A stretch of DNA of 64,000 nucleotides from the NCBI GenBank assembly GCA_964537685.1, contig CAZICM010000001.1, forward strand, positions 372,001-436,000, read 5' to 3'. Of this stretch, positions 24,683 through 33,567 are shown in pieces; the stretch's first letter is position 1; every line of letters begins with the position of its first letter. Source of the stretch: CAZICM01 sp964537685. Lineage in GTDB: Bacteria > Myxococcota_A > Polyangia > Polyangiales > Polyangiaceae. Below the pieces are notes generated by a model, which saw only the letters and a list, made by a program, of their open reading frames with translations, made no database searches and was not told the DNA's origin. The translations under genes and the position numbers were made by a program.

Positions 24683-25390
24683 ATGAAAAACATCTGCGGC
24701 GTTGGTTTTCTGATCCTCACCTGGCTACCTTTCCTTGCATGGGCGATGTACCAGCATCACTCCGTTTGGCCTTTGCGCTATAGGCTGATGCGGCTCCAGG
24801 AAAATATCGCGTTTCAGCAGGTCTGGTTTCGCTGGTATGGCTCGTTCTGCATAATGATGCATCTCCCCGATTGGGGTGCCATTGTGAGGGCGGATCATTC
24901 CCTATTGAACAACGCGAGCCGGCTTCGCTTCCTTGGCGCAGCGGCCCGTCCCGTCCCCCGCCTGCGGGCCGCGGCAGGCCAGGGGGCGAGCGTGACAACG
25001 AGCGATATCGCGGAGATGGCATCTTCGTTTGACGAGCAAATCCGGCCCCTCCTGACCGCCTTCGGCGGCTATGCATCTCAGATCACGGCATCCCTCAGCG
25101 GCCACCGGGTCGAGATCGAGATCCTGGGAGCCCACAAAAAGGAAGCGATTGATAACCTCGTCTACCTCATCGACCTGGCCGAGAAGCTGATGAACTGGTC
25201 GCAGAGCCAGCCATTCACCCTAGATGCCAGCGCATGCCGGACTTGCGGAGGGCCGGACACCGACGCCGAATGCAAACGCTGCCGCGCGCCGTATCATCAT
25301 GCATGCTGGCAGAAGCTCAGCGGATGCCATGTTTGGGGCTGTTCCTCGAAACGCGCATTGCTCTATATGCTGGAGGAGCAAGTCCAGTGA
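24683..25390 (+). CDS. Membrane-anchored protein with C-terminal RING-like zinc site
   Basis: Protein of 235 residues. One N-terminal hydrophobic segment (about 5-25) is followed by a predicted extramembrane helical domain containing HLPDWGAIVRAD. A compact C-terminal zinc module has the spacing CRTCGG, CKRCRAPYHHACW and CHVWGC. The CxxC..CxxC..YHxxCW..C pattern resembles prokaryotic RING or treble-clef families. The function is unknown; it may be an immunity or regulatory component of the vgrG island. It overlaps the next gene by GTGA, so translation is coupled. The AAGG before the ATG is a moderate ribosome site. Confidence 0.72.
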   Translation: MKNICGVGFLILTWLPFLAWAMYQHHSVWPLRYRLMRLQENIAFQQVWFRWYGSFCIMMHLPDWGAIVRADHSLLNNASRLRFLGAAARPVPRLRAAAGQGASVTTSDIAEMASSFDEQIRPLLTAFGGYASQITASLSGHRVEIEILGAHKKEAIDNLVYLIDLAEKLMNWSQSQPFTLDASACRTCGGPDTDAECKRCRAPYHHACWQKLSGCHVWGCSSKRALLYMLEEQVQ

Positions 25391-26004
25391 ACCCCAAGAT
25401 TGGATATACCATTCTTCTTGCGCTCGTCTTCGGGGGGATAATCGCCATGTGCGTATTTATCGCCGTCTCGTATATCAGGCAGCGCAAGCGCCGCGTCGAA
25501 CACGCGAGTGAACTCGCGGACCGCTTTGGGCTGGTATACATCCGCGACATGGGAGCGACCCTCGTTCTGATCATCGATCAGCCATCCTTTGAGGGAACCC
25601 TGCGCGCGACGATGCATGGATCCAGGTCCTATGCGGCAGTCCAGTTTGAAGGAACCCTACGCACACCTCAAAACGCCTGGACGTTACGGACGCTAAGTCC
25701 CTTCGACGCTTTTCAACGGCCTGGGAATATCGAACTCTCGACCCCTGAATTGCGCCGGCGTTTCAAGATTGTCGCGCAACAGCCGGACGAGGTACAGCCG
25801 CTCTTCGATGCGGAGATGGAGGAGCTGCTCACGGAGCTTGACGCGGGGATCTTAAGTGCTTTGGTACGCCGGCATGCGGCGATGGACATCAACGTGCGCG
25901 GAACGGAGCTGTATATCCTGATCACGGCTCAGCGCAACTCGGACGACGAATGCCTTCCCCGGCTCCTGCGCTTCATCGAACGCATTGGCGGGCACGGGGC
26001 CTGA
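25387..26004 (+). CDS. Single-pass membrane protein coupled to the RING-like gene
   Basis: Protein of 205 residues starting at the GTG at 25387, which overlaps the upstream stop as GTGA and has GGAGGA upstream. An N-terminal transmembrane helix (ILLALVFGGIIAMCVFIAV) is followed by a cytosolic or periplasmic domain of mixed alpha/beta appearance (LADRFGLVYIRDMGATLVLII, DEVQPLFDAEMEELLTEL). No family is recognised. The gene arrangement suggests that it forms a complex with the RING-like membrane protein encoded immediately before it. A longer frame back to 25234 would duplicate the preceding gene's sequence and is rejected. Confidence 0.72.
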   Translation: MNPKIGYTILLALVFGGIIAMCVFIAVSYIRQRKRRVEHASELADRFGLVYIRDMGATLVLIIDQPSFEGTLRATMHGSRSYAAVQFEGTLRTPQNAWTLRTLSPFDAFQRPGNIELSTPELRRRFKIVAQQPDEVQPLFDAEMEELLTELDAGILSALVRRHAAMDINVRGTELYILITAQRNSDDECLPRLLRFIERIGGHGA

Positions 26005-26013
26005 GCCCGATTT

Positions 26014-26865
26014 TCAGCGTTTATGCGTGAGCCAATCCCGGAACGCCTCGCATTTGGATTGCCACTCTGCATGCAATCGGGGCTCCTTGGCAAACTGCTT
26101 TTGCCAGAACGCATGAAGCTCATTTAACGCGGTTTCATCGGCGATTTGATAACGCTGCAATACATCGGGGCGCCGGGCAGGCTGGGCCAAGAGCTCGGCG
26201 CAGAGAGACGCATAGGCATCGAGCGTCATTGCCGGGGCATTGGGCGGGGCGGTCTTCGTACCGGAGCCGCCGCGCTGATTCTTCATAAAGGGCAGAGCCA
26301 TTTCCATCATATTCACCTGGAGGGGCAGCGTATCCCCCTGGACCTCCGGCATTGGCCGTGGAGGAGAAGGCTTCGAGAGATCGAGCGCAGGTTTGTCGCC
26401 GAAAGGCAATGCTTGCCGGGGAATGGGCATGACAAGAGCGGGTGCCGTTAGGTCGAAGCGGGCGGGCGAAGGGATTGCGGGCGGAGGAGCATCGGGCGAA
26501 GGGATTGCGGGCGAAGGAGCATCGGATGGAGGAGCATCAGGCGGGGCAGCTTCGGCGGGCACCATCGTATCGACCGTCTCTGGAAGGCCACGGCGTTGCA
26601 GTTCTTCCGAACAGACTTTCGCATAATGATTGATCCGTTCGTCTTCCCCGCGATCGAGATCATCGGCAAGCGTTGCGACCCAATGCTGCTCGGCCTGCAA
26701 CCAATCGAGAGGATCGACCTTGGCCGCATCGAGTATATCGAGCCGCTCATCCCGGCTGCGCTTGAGAAGGCGTGCCGAGATTCCGGCCCACTGTTCGAAT
26801 GGAATCAGAGCTTCCTGCGTAATCGCGGTCTTGATATCGGAGGCAACGTTTTCGGTCGGGCTCAT
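26014..26865 (-). CDS. Two-module protein with Pro-rich hinge at the end of the vgrG island
   Basis: Protein of 283 residues, start ATG at 26865 with AGAGGA upstream. It has two similar helical modules: an N-terminal one (about 15-95, FEQWAGISARLL, VDPLDWLQAEQHWVATLADD) and a C-terminal one (about 215-283, LDAYASLCAELL, ALNELHAFWQKQFAKEPRLHAEW). They are joined by a Pro/Ala/Ser-rich hinge of about 80 residues with repeated SPDAPPPAIPS-type units. Such modules recur in myxobacterial T6SS gene neighbourhoods. The function is unknown. It is convergent with the 25387 gene, nine bases apart. Confidence 0.65.
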   Translation of the reverse strand: MSPTENVASDIKTAITQEALIPFEQWAGISARLLKRSRDERLDILDAAKVDPLDWLQAEQHWVATLADDLDRGEDERINHYAKVCSEELQRRGLPETVDTMVPAEAAPPDAPPSDAPSPAIPSPDAPPPAIPSPARFDLTAPALVMPIPRQALPFGDKPALDLSKPSPPRPMPEVQGDTLPLQVNMMEMALPFMKNQRGGSGTKTAPPNAPAMTLDAYASLCAELLAQPARRPDVLQRYQIADETALNELHAFWQKQFAKEPRLHAEWQSKCEAFRDWLTHKR

Positions 26866-27154
26866 GGATTTCCTCTTATATGCAGTTTGAAGACCCAAAA
26901 GAACCTCGAAAGATAGAGCGGGCAACCCTTTCTTGAGATTCGCTTAGCTATGAAAACCGCGTGCACCGAGCCAAGCGAGCTTATTTGACTTCGGGCGCGC
27001 CCGCGGACGGGGATTGAGGAGCTTCATCGGGCTTGGCGGAGCTGGCGGATGCTGGACACAACTTAGATGATGCGGCAAGAGAATAATGCGTGGATGGCGA
27101 TGGATGATCGATGCGGCGCCGAGGAGCCTCCTGCCGTCGCACACTCACCGCAAC

Positions 27155-28978
27155 TTATCCTCCCTTCCTCCTCCCCCTCTTCTTCTTCACCGCTGCTTCC
27201 TCCCTGGGCCATGGACGAAACAAGACTGTCTTTGCCCCCACAAATACAAGTACCCCAGCCCTGAATTCTTTGCCCCGTGTCAGCAGCGATACCAGCTTCT
27301 GATCGCTCCCATAGCGATCCAGTTGTTGATAGGCTTGCTCAAACGCCGCTTCTATCTCTGCGCTCTTGGCTTGGGTCTTTAAATATTTGACCTCCAGCAT
27401 CCATGCATAGCGCGCCGCCGGTACCTCTCCGCTGAGGCCCAGAAATAAATCGCAGTAACCGCCCGAGAATTCTTGCTCGCTTGGGATCGTAAACATCCGG
27501 CTCCGGGAGATATACGCCAAGAGCATTAATTTTAGGATCTTTTCATTGAATTGCCGGAGGTCTTTGTTGCCAATGCGGCTGACAACCTGCTCTTGAAATA
27601 TAGATAGCAAAGGCTCAATGCTGCCTTCAACCGCCATGGCCCGGAGCGCTTTGCGGAAGTCAATATCGTCCAGCCATATCTGTTCTTGATCTTTTAGCGC
27701 CAGGGCTAGGTATTCCCATTGAAGTTCGCGTATAGCGAAGTTGGGCACTACAAAATAGGGTTCCGATGCGTCGGGCGGGCGAGGCCCAAAGGTAAGCATG
27801 CCCATGTAATAGAAAAGCGATATCAATGGAGCGCGCGAATACATCGTCCGTACGCCAAATTGTTCGACCAATGTGCTTTCGATACCGCCTTCGGTTAAAA
27901 TGGTTTGAAGCAAAAACCGGGTTTCTTGGCCGGCCGCGCCCGCAAGTGTCGCTATGCGCTGCAGGCGCCCATAGTCCGTGCGGACGTTCATGTCGAGCAT
28001 CTGGGCGGGATATCGGCCCGTGTCTTTGATTTCGTTGAGAAAGTATAGAATGAGGTCGGAATTGAATACGCGCTCGCTTGCGTCTTCCGAAAATAGATAT
28101 CCGTTGTAGTACTGTTCCAATGTGGCCAATAGGCGCTGCCGATCGCCTAGGCGGGGATCGGCGCTGAGCTTGGGCTGCGTAGAAAGCAGCATATCTACGC
28201 CCTGTTCGACTTCGGTGCGCGTAAATCCAACGAGAGCGTTGAGCTTGGGTTTTAATGAAATATGACGTATAATATTAAACCCGCTGGATAAGTCGTCGAG
28301 CAGGATGGGCGAGACGCCTGTGATCAGCATTCGGCCCAGCGAGCCCGCTGTTGTGCCCGCTTTGAGCGATGCATAAAAACTGCGTACAAAGCCCGTTGCG
28401 CCTACGACGGATTCATAGAGATCTTGGCGGCCGTCCGAGAGAAGACGATTGGCAAAGTTGTCGTATTCGTCGATGAAAAGATAGATCTTTTGTTGAATTC
28501 CCCAAACCACGGCGAGCAGCTCTCCAATGATGGAGACCGCATCTTCATCCCGCGAAAGATCGGTCTCGAATCTGGCCAGGTCCGGAAAGCGTCCACGGTA
28601 ATTCATGAGCATCATGCGTACGCCGGTTCGAACGACACGGCTAAAACTGCTCTTTAAGGCATCCAATCCACTGTCCGTAATCACTTTGGAAAAATCCAAG
28701 CTGAGGACCAAATATTGGTTGCGTTCCGGGGTGGGGTGCCCGTGTATCCATAAGCCCGAGAAGAGTTCGTCGAATTGATCGGCGCGATTGAGGTCGTAGT
28801 AGTGCTCTAGCATGCTGAGCAGTGTGGATTTTCCAAAGCGGCGCGGACGCAGAAAGAGGCTATAGCTCACGCCCAGCTCGTCCGGTTCAAGCTTGGGAAT
28901 ATAGGGCGTTTTGTCGATGTAAAAATAGCGGCCCCGGCGCAGGTCGGCGAAATTGCTGATTCCGTAGGGGATTTTCAT
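27155..28978 (-). CDS. AAA-ATPase/DUF1703 (PD-(D/E)XK-type) protein
   Basis: Protein of 607 residues of the AAA_ATPase-like/DUF1703 family. The start MKIPYGISNFADLRRG..YIDKTPYI is characteristic, followed by a Walker A-like RPRRFGKSTLL and an acidic FIDEYDNF Walker B. The C-terminal domain (about 480-590) carries GYCDLFLGL and YAWMLEVKYLK, the D..ExK pattern of a PD-(D/E)XK nuclease fold. The C-terminus is very basic (KKKRGRRKGG). The family is abundant in genomes with many mobile or defence elements and has no firmly known role. Start ATG at 28978; no strong ribosome site is visible. Confidence 0.9.
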   Translation of the reverse strand: MKIPYGISNFADLRRGRYFYIDKTPYIPKLEPDELGVSYSLFLRPRRFGKSTLLSMLEHYYDLNRADQFDELFSGLWIHGHPTPERNQYLVLSLDFSKVITDSGLDALKSSFSRVVRTGVRMMLMNYRGRFPDLARFETDLSRDEDAVSIIGELLAVVWGIQQKIYLFIDEYDNFANRLLSDGRQDLYESVVGATGFVRSFYASLKAGTTAGSLGRMLITGVSPILLDDLSSGFNIIRHISLKPKLNALVGFTRTEVEQGVDMLLSTQPKLSADPRLGDRQRLLATLEQYYNGYLFSEDASERVFNSDLILYFLNEIKDTGRYPAQMLDMNVRTDYGRLQRIATLAGAAGQETRFLLQTILTEGGIESTLVEQFGVRTMYSRAPLISLFYYMGMLTFGPRPPDASEPYFVVPNFAIRELQWEYLALALKDQEQIWLDDIDFRKALRAMAVEGSIEPLLSIFQEQVVSRIGNKDLRQFNEKILKLMLLAYISRSRMFTIPSEQEFSGGYCDLFLGLSGEVPAARYAWMLEVKYLKTQAKSAEIEAAFEQAYQQLDRYGSDQKLVSLLTRGKEFRAGVLVFVGAKTVLFRPWPREEAAVKKKRGRRKGG

Positions 28979-29076
28979 GATGCTCGCTCGCGGCCGCGGA
29001 CGATAGCATCAATTGTCGGGCTTGGGCAAGTGTTCGTTATGGAATTTTTGTGGGGTCCGATTTCCGTGGCTTTGCG

Positions 29077-30681
29077 CTAGATCAACAGCGCGCCGTCAAA
29101 TACTCCATAGCCCCCAGGAATAAAAAAGTCTTTCCCAGGCTCTAGTCCAAAAGCCCGAATCACCGTCGCCGCGATATCTTGCGATGTCGGAGGGCGCGTC
29201 GCTTTGGCGCCCGATTCTTCGATCAAGGGTACCGGCGCTCCCAGCGGTGAGCCTTTGGCCGTTTCATCGTAACCGCCTATCATTTGATTGCCTTTCACGC
29301 TCCCACCTACCAAAATCCCGCATGTCGCAGGATGATGGTCGGTCCCATCTTCGCCACTCTTGGCAAAGGTCCGGCCAAAGTCGCTGTAAATATAGACCAG
29401 CGTTTCGTCCAGCAGGCTTCCTTGGCCCGATGAGGCGGGGGTTTGGCTCATTTCAATGAGCATTTGACCAACGGCTTCCAGCGCAATCCTTAAATGACTG
29501 GTCTGGGCCCTCGCGCCTCCCGAGAAATGTACGTCAAATCCCGTGTTGGCAATGCTGGTCGCCCGTAGCGTTAGGCTCGTGACCAGGTTCGATTTCAATA
29601 ATTTGAGCGCGAAATCATAGGGGCCGCCCGCCATCACGCTCCCGCAGATATCCGCCGAGCCAATGCAGGCCGTCTTGAATGGGCCGCTCGAATACATGGG
29701 ATCGGTCGGCAATAGCTCAAATCCTTTGGTTTGCTCAAGCACGTCGAGTACGTTTTTCGCAACGGTTTTGCTGATGCCCGCGTAGGTGTCGTAAAGCTGC
29801 TTGTACAGCTCATCCGTTCCCGAGGTCGATATCCCTTTCTTGGCGCGAATCGCCTCCAAAATGGCCGCGTCCGTGACCGTGAGCGGGAGCATCTCGCCCG
29901 TCGGCATTCCATCAAATCCCAGGCCCTCTGTCATGGTGCGGGTGCGAAGTCCATCCCATGCCCCATTGCGGCGGTCGGATATGGTGGATTCAACCAGCGC
30001 GAGGCTTGTGAGCGAATAGGGTGTGGCCAAGGAGGGTAAATCCAGGGCCGAGGGCAAGGTGCCGCCTAGTACGGCGTTGGGTACGGGCCGATCTGGAAAA
30101 TACGAGGCCATGTAGTTGGCGATAACGGCTTGGATGGAGGGCGCTCGAAAGGACGATCCGGCCACGCCGCACATGCTGGCGACAATGCCGCTCGCATGGG
30201 AGGCGGTGCCTTGATCGGCTCCAACCAGTAAACAGGCCCGTTCATAGATCTTGAATTTGGGGTCAACCCATGAATACCCCCAGGGTCTAAAGGTTTGGGT
30301 ATTGTCTGAGAGGGGGTTTTGCCCGGAGGCATCTGCTGGATTGGCATCGTTCCATGAGACGGGTCCGCGCATCTGCCGCACAGGGCTGGGATCGGCGAGA
30401 TCGGCGGCCGATCCGTCGAAGTTGCGGACCATTTTTTGGGAGTATCCAAAGGGATGCAATCCGCCTTCGGGGGGGCGAATAAAAGTATCGATTCCCGTTC
30501 CAGTGAGCGGTGTAAAGAAATGCTCCCAGTTGCATCCTCCGTCCAGCCAAATACATAAAAGCTTGGTTGGACCATTGGGCAGAGGCCCGGCGAGGGCACT
30601 TCGGGTTGAAAAACGGCCTAGGAGCGCCAATTGCGATGCCCCCAGGGCGGCCATGAGAAATTTTCTTCGGCTTTTATTCAT
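29077..30681 (-). CDS. DUF1501 family exported protein (Tat signal)
   Basis: Protein of 534 residues with a twin-arginine signal SRRKFLMAALG. The body shows the DUF1501 core: LLCIWLDGGCNWEHFF near the start, AVIANYMASYFP, then YIYSDFGRTFA..GTDHHP and GGSVKGNQMIGGY, and an end IAATVIRAFGLEPGKDFF. The fold is related to alkaline phosphatase/sulfatase proteins, but the metal-site residues are altered and activity is unproven. It is the last gene of a three-gene operon (AGGAG before its ATG) with two CXXCH lipoproteins, an arrangement seen in planctomycetes and myxobacteria for envelope proteins of uncertain role. Confidence 0.9.
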   Translation of the reverse strand: MNKSRRKFLMAALGASQLALLGRFSTRSALAGPLPNGPTKLLCIWLDGGCNWEHFFTPLTGTGIDTFIRPPEGGLHPFGYSQKMVRNFDGSAADLADPSPVRQMRGPVSWNDANPADASGQNPLSDNTQTFRPWGYSWVDPKFKIYERACLLVGADQGTASHASGIVASMCGVAGSSFRAPSIQAVIANYMASYFPDRPVPNAVLGGTLPSALDLPSLATPYSLTSLALVESTISDRRNGAWDGLRTRTMTEGLGFDGMPTGEMLPLTVTDAAILEAIRAKKGISTSGTDELYKQLYDTYAGISKTVAKNVLDVLEQTKGFELLPTDPMYSSGPFKTACIGSADICGSVMAGGPYDFALKLLKSNLVTSLTLRATSIANTGFDVHFSGGARAQTSHLRIALEAVGQMLIEMSQTPASSGQGSLLDETLVYIYSDFGRTFAKSGEDGTDHHPATCGILVGGSVKGNQMIGGYDETAKGSPLGAPVPLIEESGAKATRPPTSQDIAATVIRAFGLEPGKDFFIPGGYGVFDGALLI

Positions 30682-30693
30682 GATGGGCGGCTC

Positions 30694-31710
30694 CTAGTAA
30701 AAGATCCAATCGGGGTGGCGAATAAAGTACGAGCATGTGCCGATATAGCCATTTCTCGCGTCTTTTTCGGTTTCGAGCGGGACAAAGATTGCGTTAAATA
30801 CTTGGTCGACTTCGGTGTCGGCCGCGTTTTTAGCGTGGAAATGCAGGAACCAGAAGCGGATGACCGATTTGACGGCGGCGGCATCCGAGCTTCCGGTTTG
30901 AATGGAGGCGCCGGAGGGAAGCAGCGCTGTATTGCCCGACTTATCCAAGGCCATGGCGCACCAGCGCTGGGATACCTGGGTCAATGTGCCTAAAAAGCTG
31001 GGTGACACGCTCCCATCGGTCTTCATTTGAGAGGCCGCCGAACCTCCGCCCAGCGATGCAAATCGCTCGACGGGCAGGCCCTCGATGGGCGCTGGATTGG
31101 AATCGGGCGAGGACATGGGGTATTTTTCGTCCAATTGACCTGTGCTCTTGTGAGGAACGTCGTAATTGGAGCCGGGGACAAAGAAGTCATCGTCCGATAG
31201 GCCCAATTGCTGGTACAATGCGCGAATCACATCGTCCGCTCCCATGCGGGTGATGCGTCTGGCTTGAATGGAGGGCAGGGGATCGACGGTGCGGCTCTTG
31301 AGGTTGACCACCCAGTCTCGGATTTCATCCATGGTCATGGAGCTTTTTCCTTGGGCGGCAATTTGAGCGAAAGAAGGTCCCGCGATGGGCATTTGTTTAA
31401 AGGCCCGTGTTCCTTTGCCTTCCAAGAGACGAATCAGCTCGCTTCCATCGGGATTGCCTGGAACGACCTCCTGGGGATTGTAGACCACCAGGAACTCAAA
31501 GGCTTCAATCGAAGCAAAATAGCCTCTCGATCCGGTGGCATGACATCCAGCGCAGGAAGGCGAAAGGGCATCGAAAACGGCTTGATTGGCCGCTCTTTCT
31601 TCGGGTGTGGGGCCTGCGCAGGGATTGGAGCTTTCTTCTTCGCAGCCCAAGGCCATGGCGCCCAAGGCCATGATCAACAGCGGTGCATAGATGTGTCTAA
31701 AGGAATTCAT
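30694..31710 (-). CDS. CXXCH lipoprotein of the DUF1501 operon
   Basis: Lipoprotein of 338 residues with lipobox ALGC (Cys23). A haem-type motif CAGCH at residues 53-57 follows shortly, in a cytochrome-c-like domain that ends near GKSSMTMDEIRDWV. The rest of the protein has no clear family, with a repeated ...FASLGGGSAASQ segment and a final YFIRHPDWIF. The CXXCH suggests a single covalently bound haem. The gene is separated by one base from the upstream gene and by 12 bases from the DUF1501 gene, and has a strong AGGAGG ribosome site. The three are probably co-transcribed and act together at the envelope. Confidence 0.82.
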   Translation of the reverse strand: MNSFRHIYAPLLIMALGAMALGCEEESSNPCAGPTPEERAANQAVFDALSPSCAGCHATGSRGYFASIEAFEFLVVYNPQEVVPGNPDGSELIRLLEGKGTRAFKQMPIAGPSFAQIAAQGKSSMTMDEIRDWVVNLKSRTVDPLPSIQARRITRMGADDVIRALYQQLGLSDDDFFVPGSNYDVPHKSTGQLDEKYPMSSPDSNPAPIEGLPVERFASLGGGSAASQMKTDGSVSPSFLGTLTQVSQRWCAMALDKSGNTALLPSGASIQTGSSDAAAVKSVIRFWFLHFHAKNAADTEVDQVFNAIFVPLETEKDARNGYIGTCSYFIRHPDWIFY

Positions 31711-31711
31711 A

Positions 31712-33493
31712 TCAAGAACCCCTCCTAAAATAGGTGCTTTGGGTTAAGTATTTAATGAATGGCCGGACGAGCCGCCCTCCATCCACAAAGGCCGAGGTTA
31801 AGGTTTGCAAATAGCCTGTTTCCGAGGCTGGATCGATATCGCGCCCCATTACTCTTTCGTGGACATGGCGCACGACGCATTTATCGAAAGCTCCCGCGGC
31901 GACGATTAACTTGGCAAAGCCCAGCGGCCCCACCGTTCCATCGCTGGTTTGGCCCAGCAGTGTGATATCGGGCGGAAGGAAGTCCAAGAAGAGCGCATAG
32001 GGATTGGCCGCGACTTCGGCTTCTGTCGCGGGCGTCATGAGCGAGCCGGGGCGATACCATTTGTTCCATTGCGCAAAGGGTTCGCCTCCATAAGGCCAGG
32101 CGCCTGTCTGCCATACCGGATCCCATTGCCAGTTACCTACGCCGGGCATATAGTATTCGGCGCCCCAGCCTTCGAGCGCATTGCCTGCTTTGCCATAGCG
32201 TTTAAAGTGAATGGCCGCTGGATCGATACGGGTGTGGCAATGCTGGCAAGGCCCTTCCCGCCCAGGATCGCTTTCATAGGCATTGAAGACGATATCTCCG
32301 CCCGGAGGCAGCAATTGCTCGCAGGCCAAGGCTTCCAGGGCGCGGGCGGCTCTCAGCCTTTCCCGGGGATAGGCATCTAAAAATCCGAGCGAAGTCAGCA
32401 TGCCGGCCGAGGGAAAGCCTTTGGATTGGCTGGTATCTTTGCGGGGATCGAAGGTATAATCCCGCTCTTTGAGGAAGAAGGTATTGCGGGCGGATATCGG
32501 ATATTCGCGCCAGGCTTTGGGATCGCTCGCGTCGTGATGGGGATCGGTTAGCGCATTGGCATAGCTTTGAGGTTTCCAATAGCTATCGTCGCTGAGCACA
32601 TTTAAATCGCCGCCCGCAAGGGATTGATTGATATGTGCGACTTGGACTTCGGTAGGTCCGACGGACATATCACCTAGGATTAAATCGGTCATAGGCCGTT
32701 CATGCCAAACCAAATGGGCAAAGAGCCTGGCGGGTTCCTCGGACAGCAGCCTTCGCTGGCCTTCGTGATTGCCAGGTACAAAGACGGCCCAGCCGGGATA
32801 GGTGCCGGGATCGTACCAGCAGCTTACGGCATTGGTAAAACAGCCACAGGTGCCCTCGGCCCTTCCATTGCATTCGATATCAATCGGATTGCCGTTGAAA
32901 TAGGTTTTGCCGTTATTCGTTGTATTTGCAGCACTTCCTACCAGGGTAATGGTTGTGCCTGGAGCCCACCAAGGTTCGACGGTGGTTTGAGCGGCGCCGG
33001 CCGCGCAGGCGGTGTCGGCATTGATAAAATTATCCCGGAAATAGTGATAGGCGCCTTCATTGGCCGTGCCTGCCTTACAGCGTGTGAGGACCCGCTGTTG
33101 TTTGGGGCCATATTCGGGTGCATCGGCGGTTCTATCGATGAGGGGGATATTGAACCATTTTCGGGCCAGTTCAAAGGTGATATCGTAGAAACGAGTATCT
33201 TCGAGGGCATTATCGATAAAGGTATCGACAAAGGCGAACTGGGCCTCTGGGGTAGATTGGGCAAGAAGATCCTGCATTTCGGCGTCGGAGGGCGGAACAC
33301 CCCGGAGCGCGATGGAGGCTCTTCGCAACAGGCGGAGGGGAGAGAGCTCGTCATTGGGCTCTTCCCGGGTGACCTGCGGCATGCCATTCGGACCGGCCGG
33401 ACAGTCTTGTGTTGCCGAGGACTGGGCCGGATCGCCGTCGGAACACGAAGTGAGTACACATAGCCCAAGAAGGGCATAAGGCCATCGTAGCAT
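31712..33493 (-). CDS. DUF1549/DUF1592-like CXXCH lipoprotein
   Basis: Lipoprotein of 593 residues, lipobox LTSC (Cys17). The segment LRRASIALRGVPPSDAEM matches the start of DUF1549/DUF1592-type domains found in planctomycete and myxobacterial haem proteins. A CXXCH motif CQHCH lies at residues 416-420, followed by TRIDPAAIHFKRYG. The end contains VRHVHERVMGR, typical of DUF1592/DUF1588 ends. It is the first gene of a three-gene operon encoding two CXXCH proteins and a DUF1501 protein. The role may be electron transfer or substrate processing at the surface; no substrate can be named. Confidence 0.82.
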   Translation of the reverse strand: MLRWPYALLGLCVLTSCSDGDPAQSSATQDCPAGPNGMPQVTREEPNDELSPLRLLRRASIALRGVPPSDAEMQDLLAQSTPEAQFAFVDTFIDNALEDTRFYDITFELARKWFNIPLIDRTADAPEYGPKQQRVLTRCKAGTANEGAYHYFRDNFINADTACAAGAAQTTVEPWWAPGTTITLVGSAANTTNNGKTYFNGNPIDIECNGRAEGTCGCFTNAVSCWYDPGTYPGWAVFVPGNHEGQRRLLSEEPARLFAHLVWHERPMTDLILGDMSVGPTEVQVAHINQSLAGGDLNVLSDDSYWKPQSYANALTDPHHDASDPKAWREYPISARNTFFLKERDYTFDPRKDTSQSKGFPSAGMLTSLGFLDAYPRERLRAARALEALACEQLLPPGGDIVFNAYESDPGREGPCQHCHTRIDPAAIHFKRYGKAGNALEGWGAEYYMPGVGNWQWDPVWQTGAWPYGGEPFAQWNKWYRPGSLMTPATEAEVAANPYALFLDFLPPDITLLGQTSDGTVGPLGFAKLIVAAGAFDKCVVRHVHERVMGRDIDPASETGYLQTLTSAFVDGGRLVRPFIKYLTQSTYFRRGS

Positions 33494-33567
33494 TCTGCCA
33501 CGCTACGGGAGGTGGCTGTGGTGGGGCAAGGGCCTGTGGTGGGGGCGGGTGTTTTTTTATCTATCTC

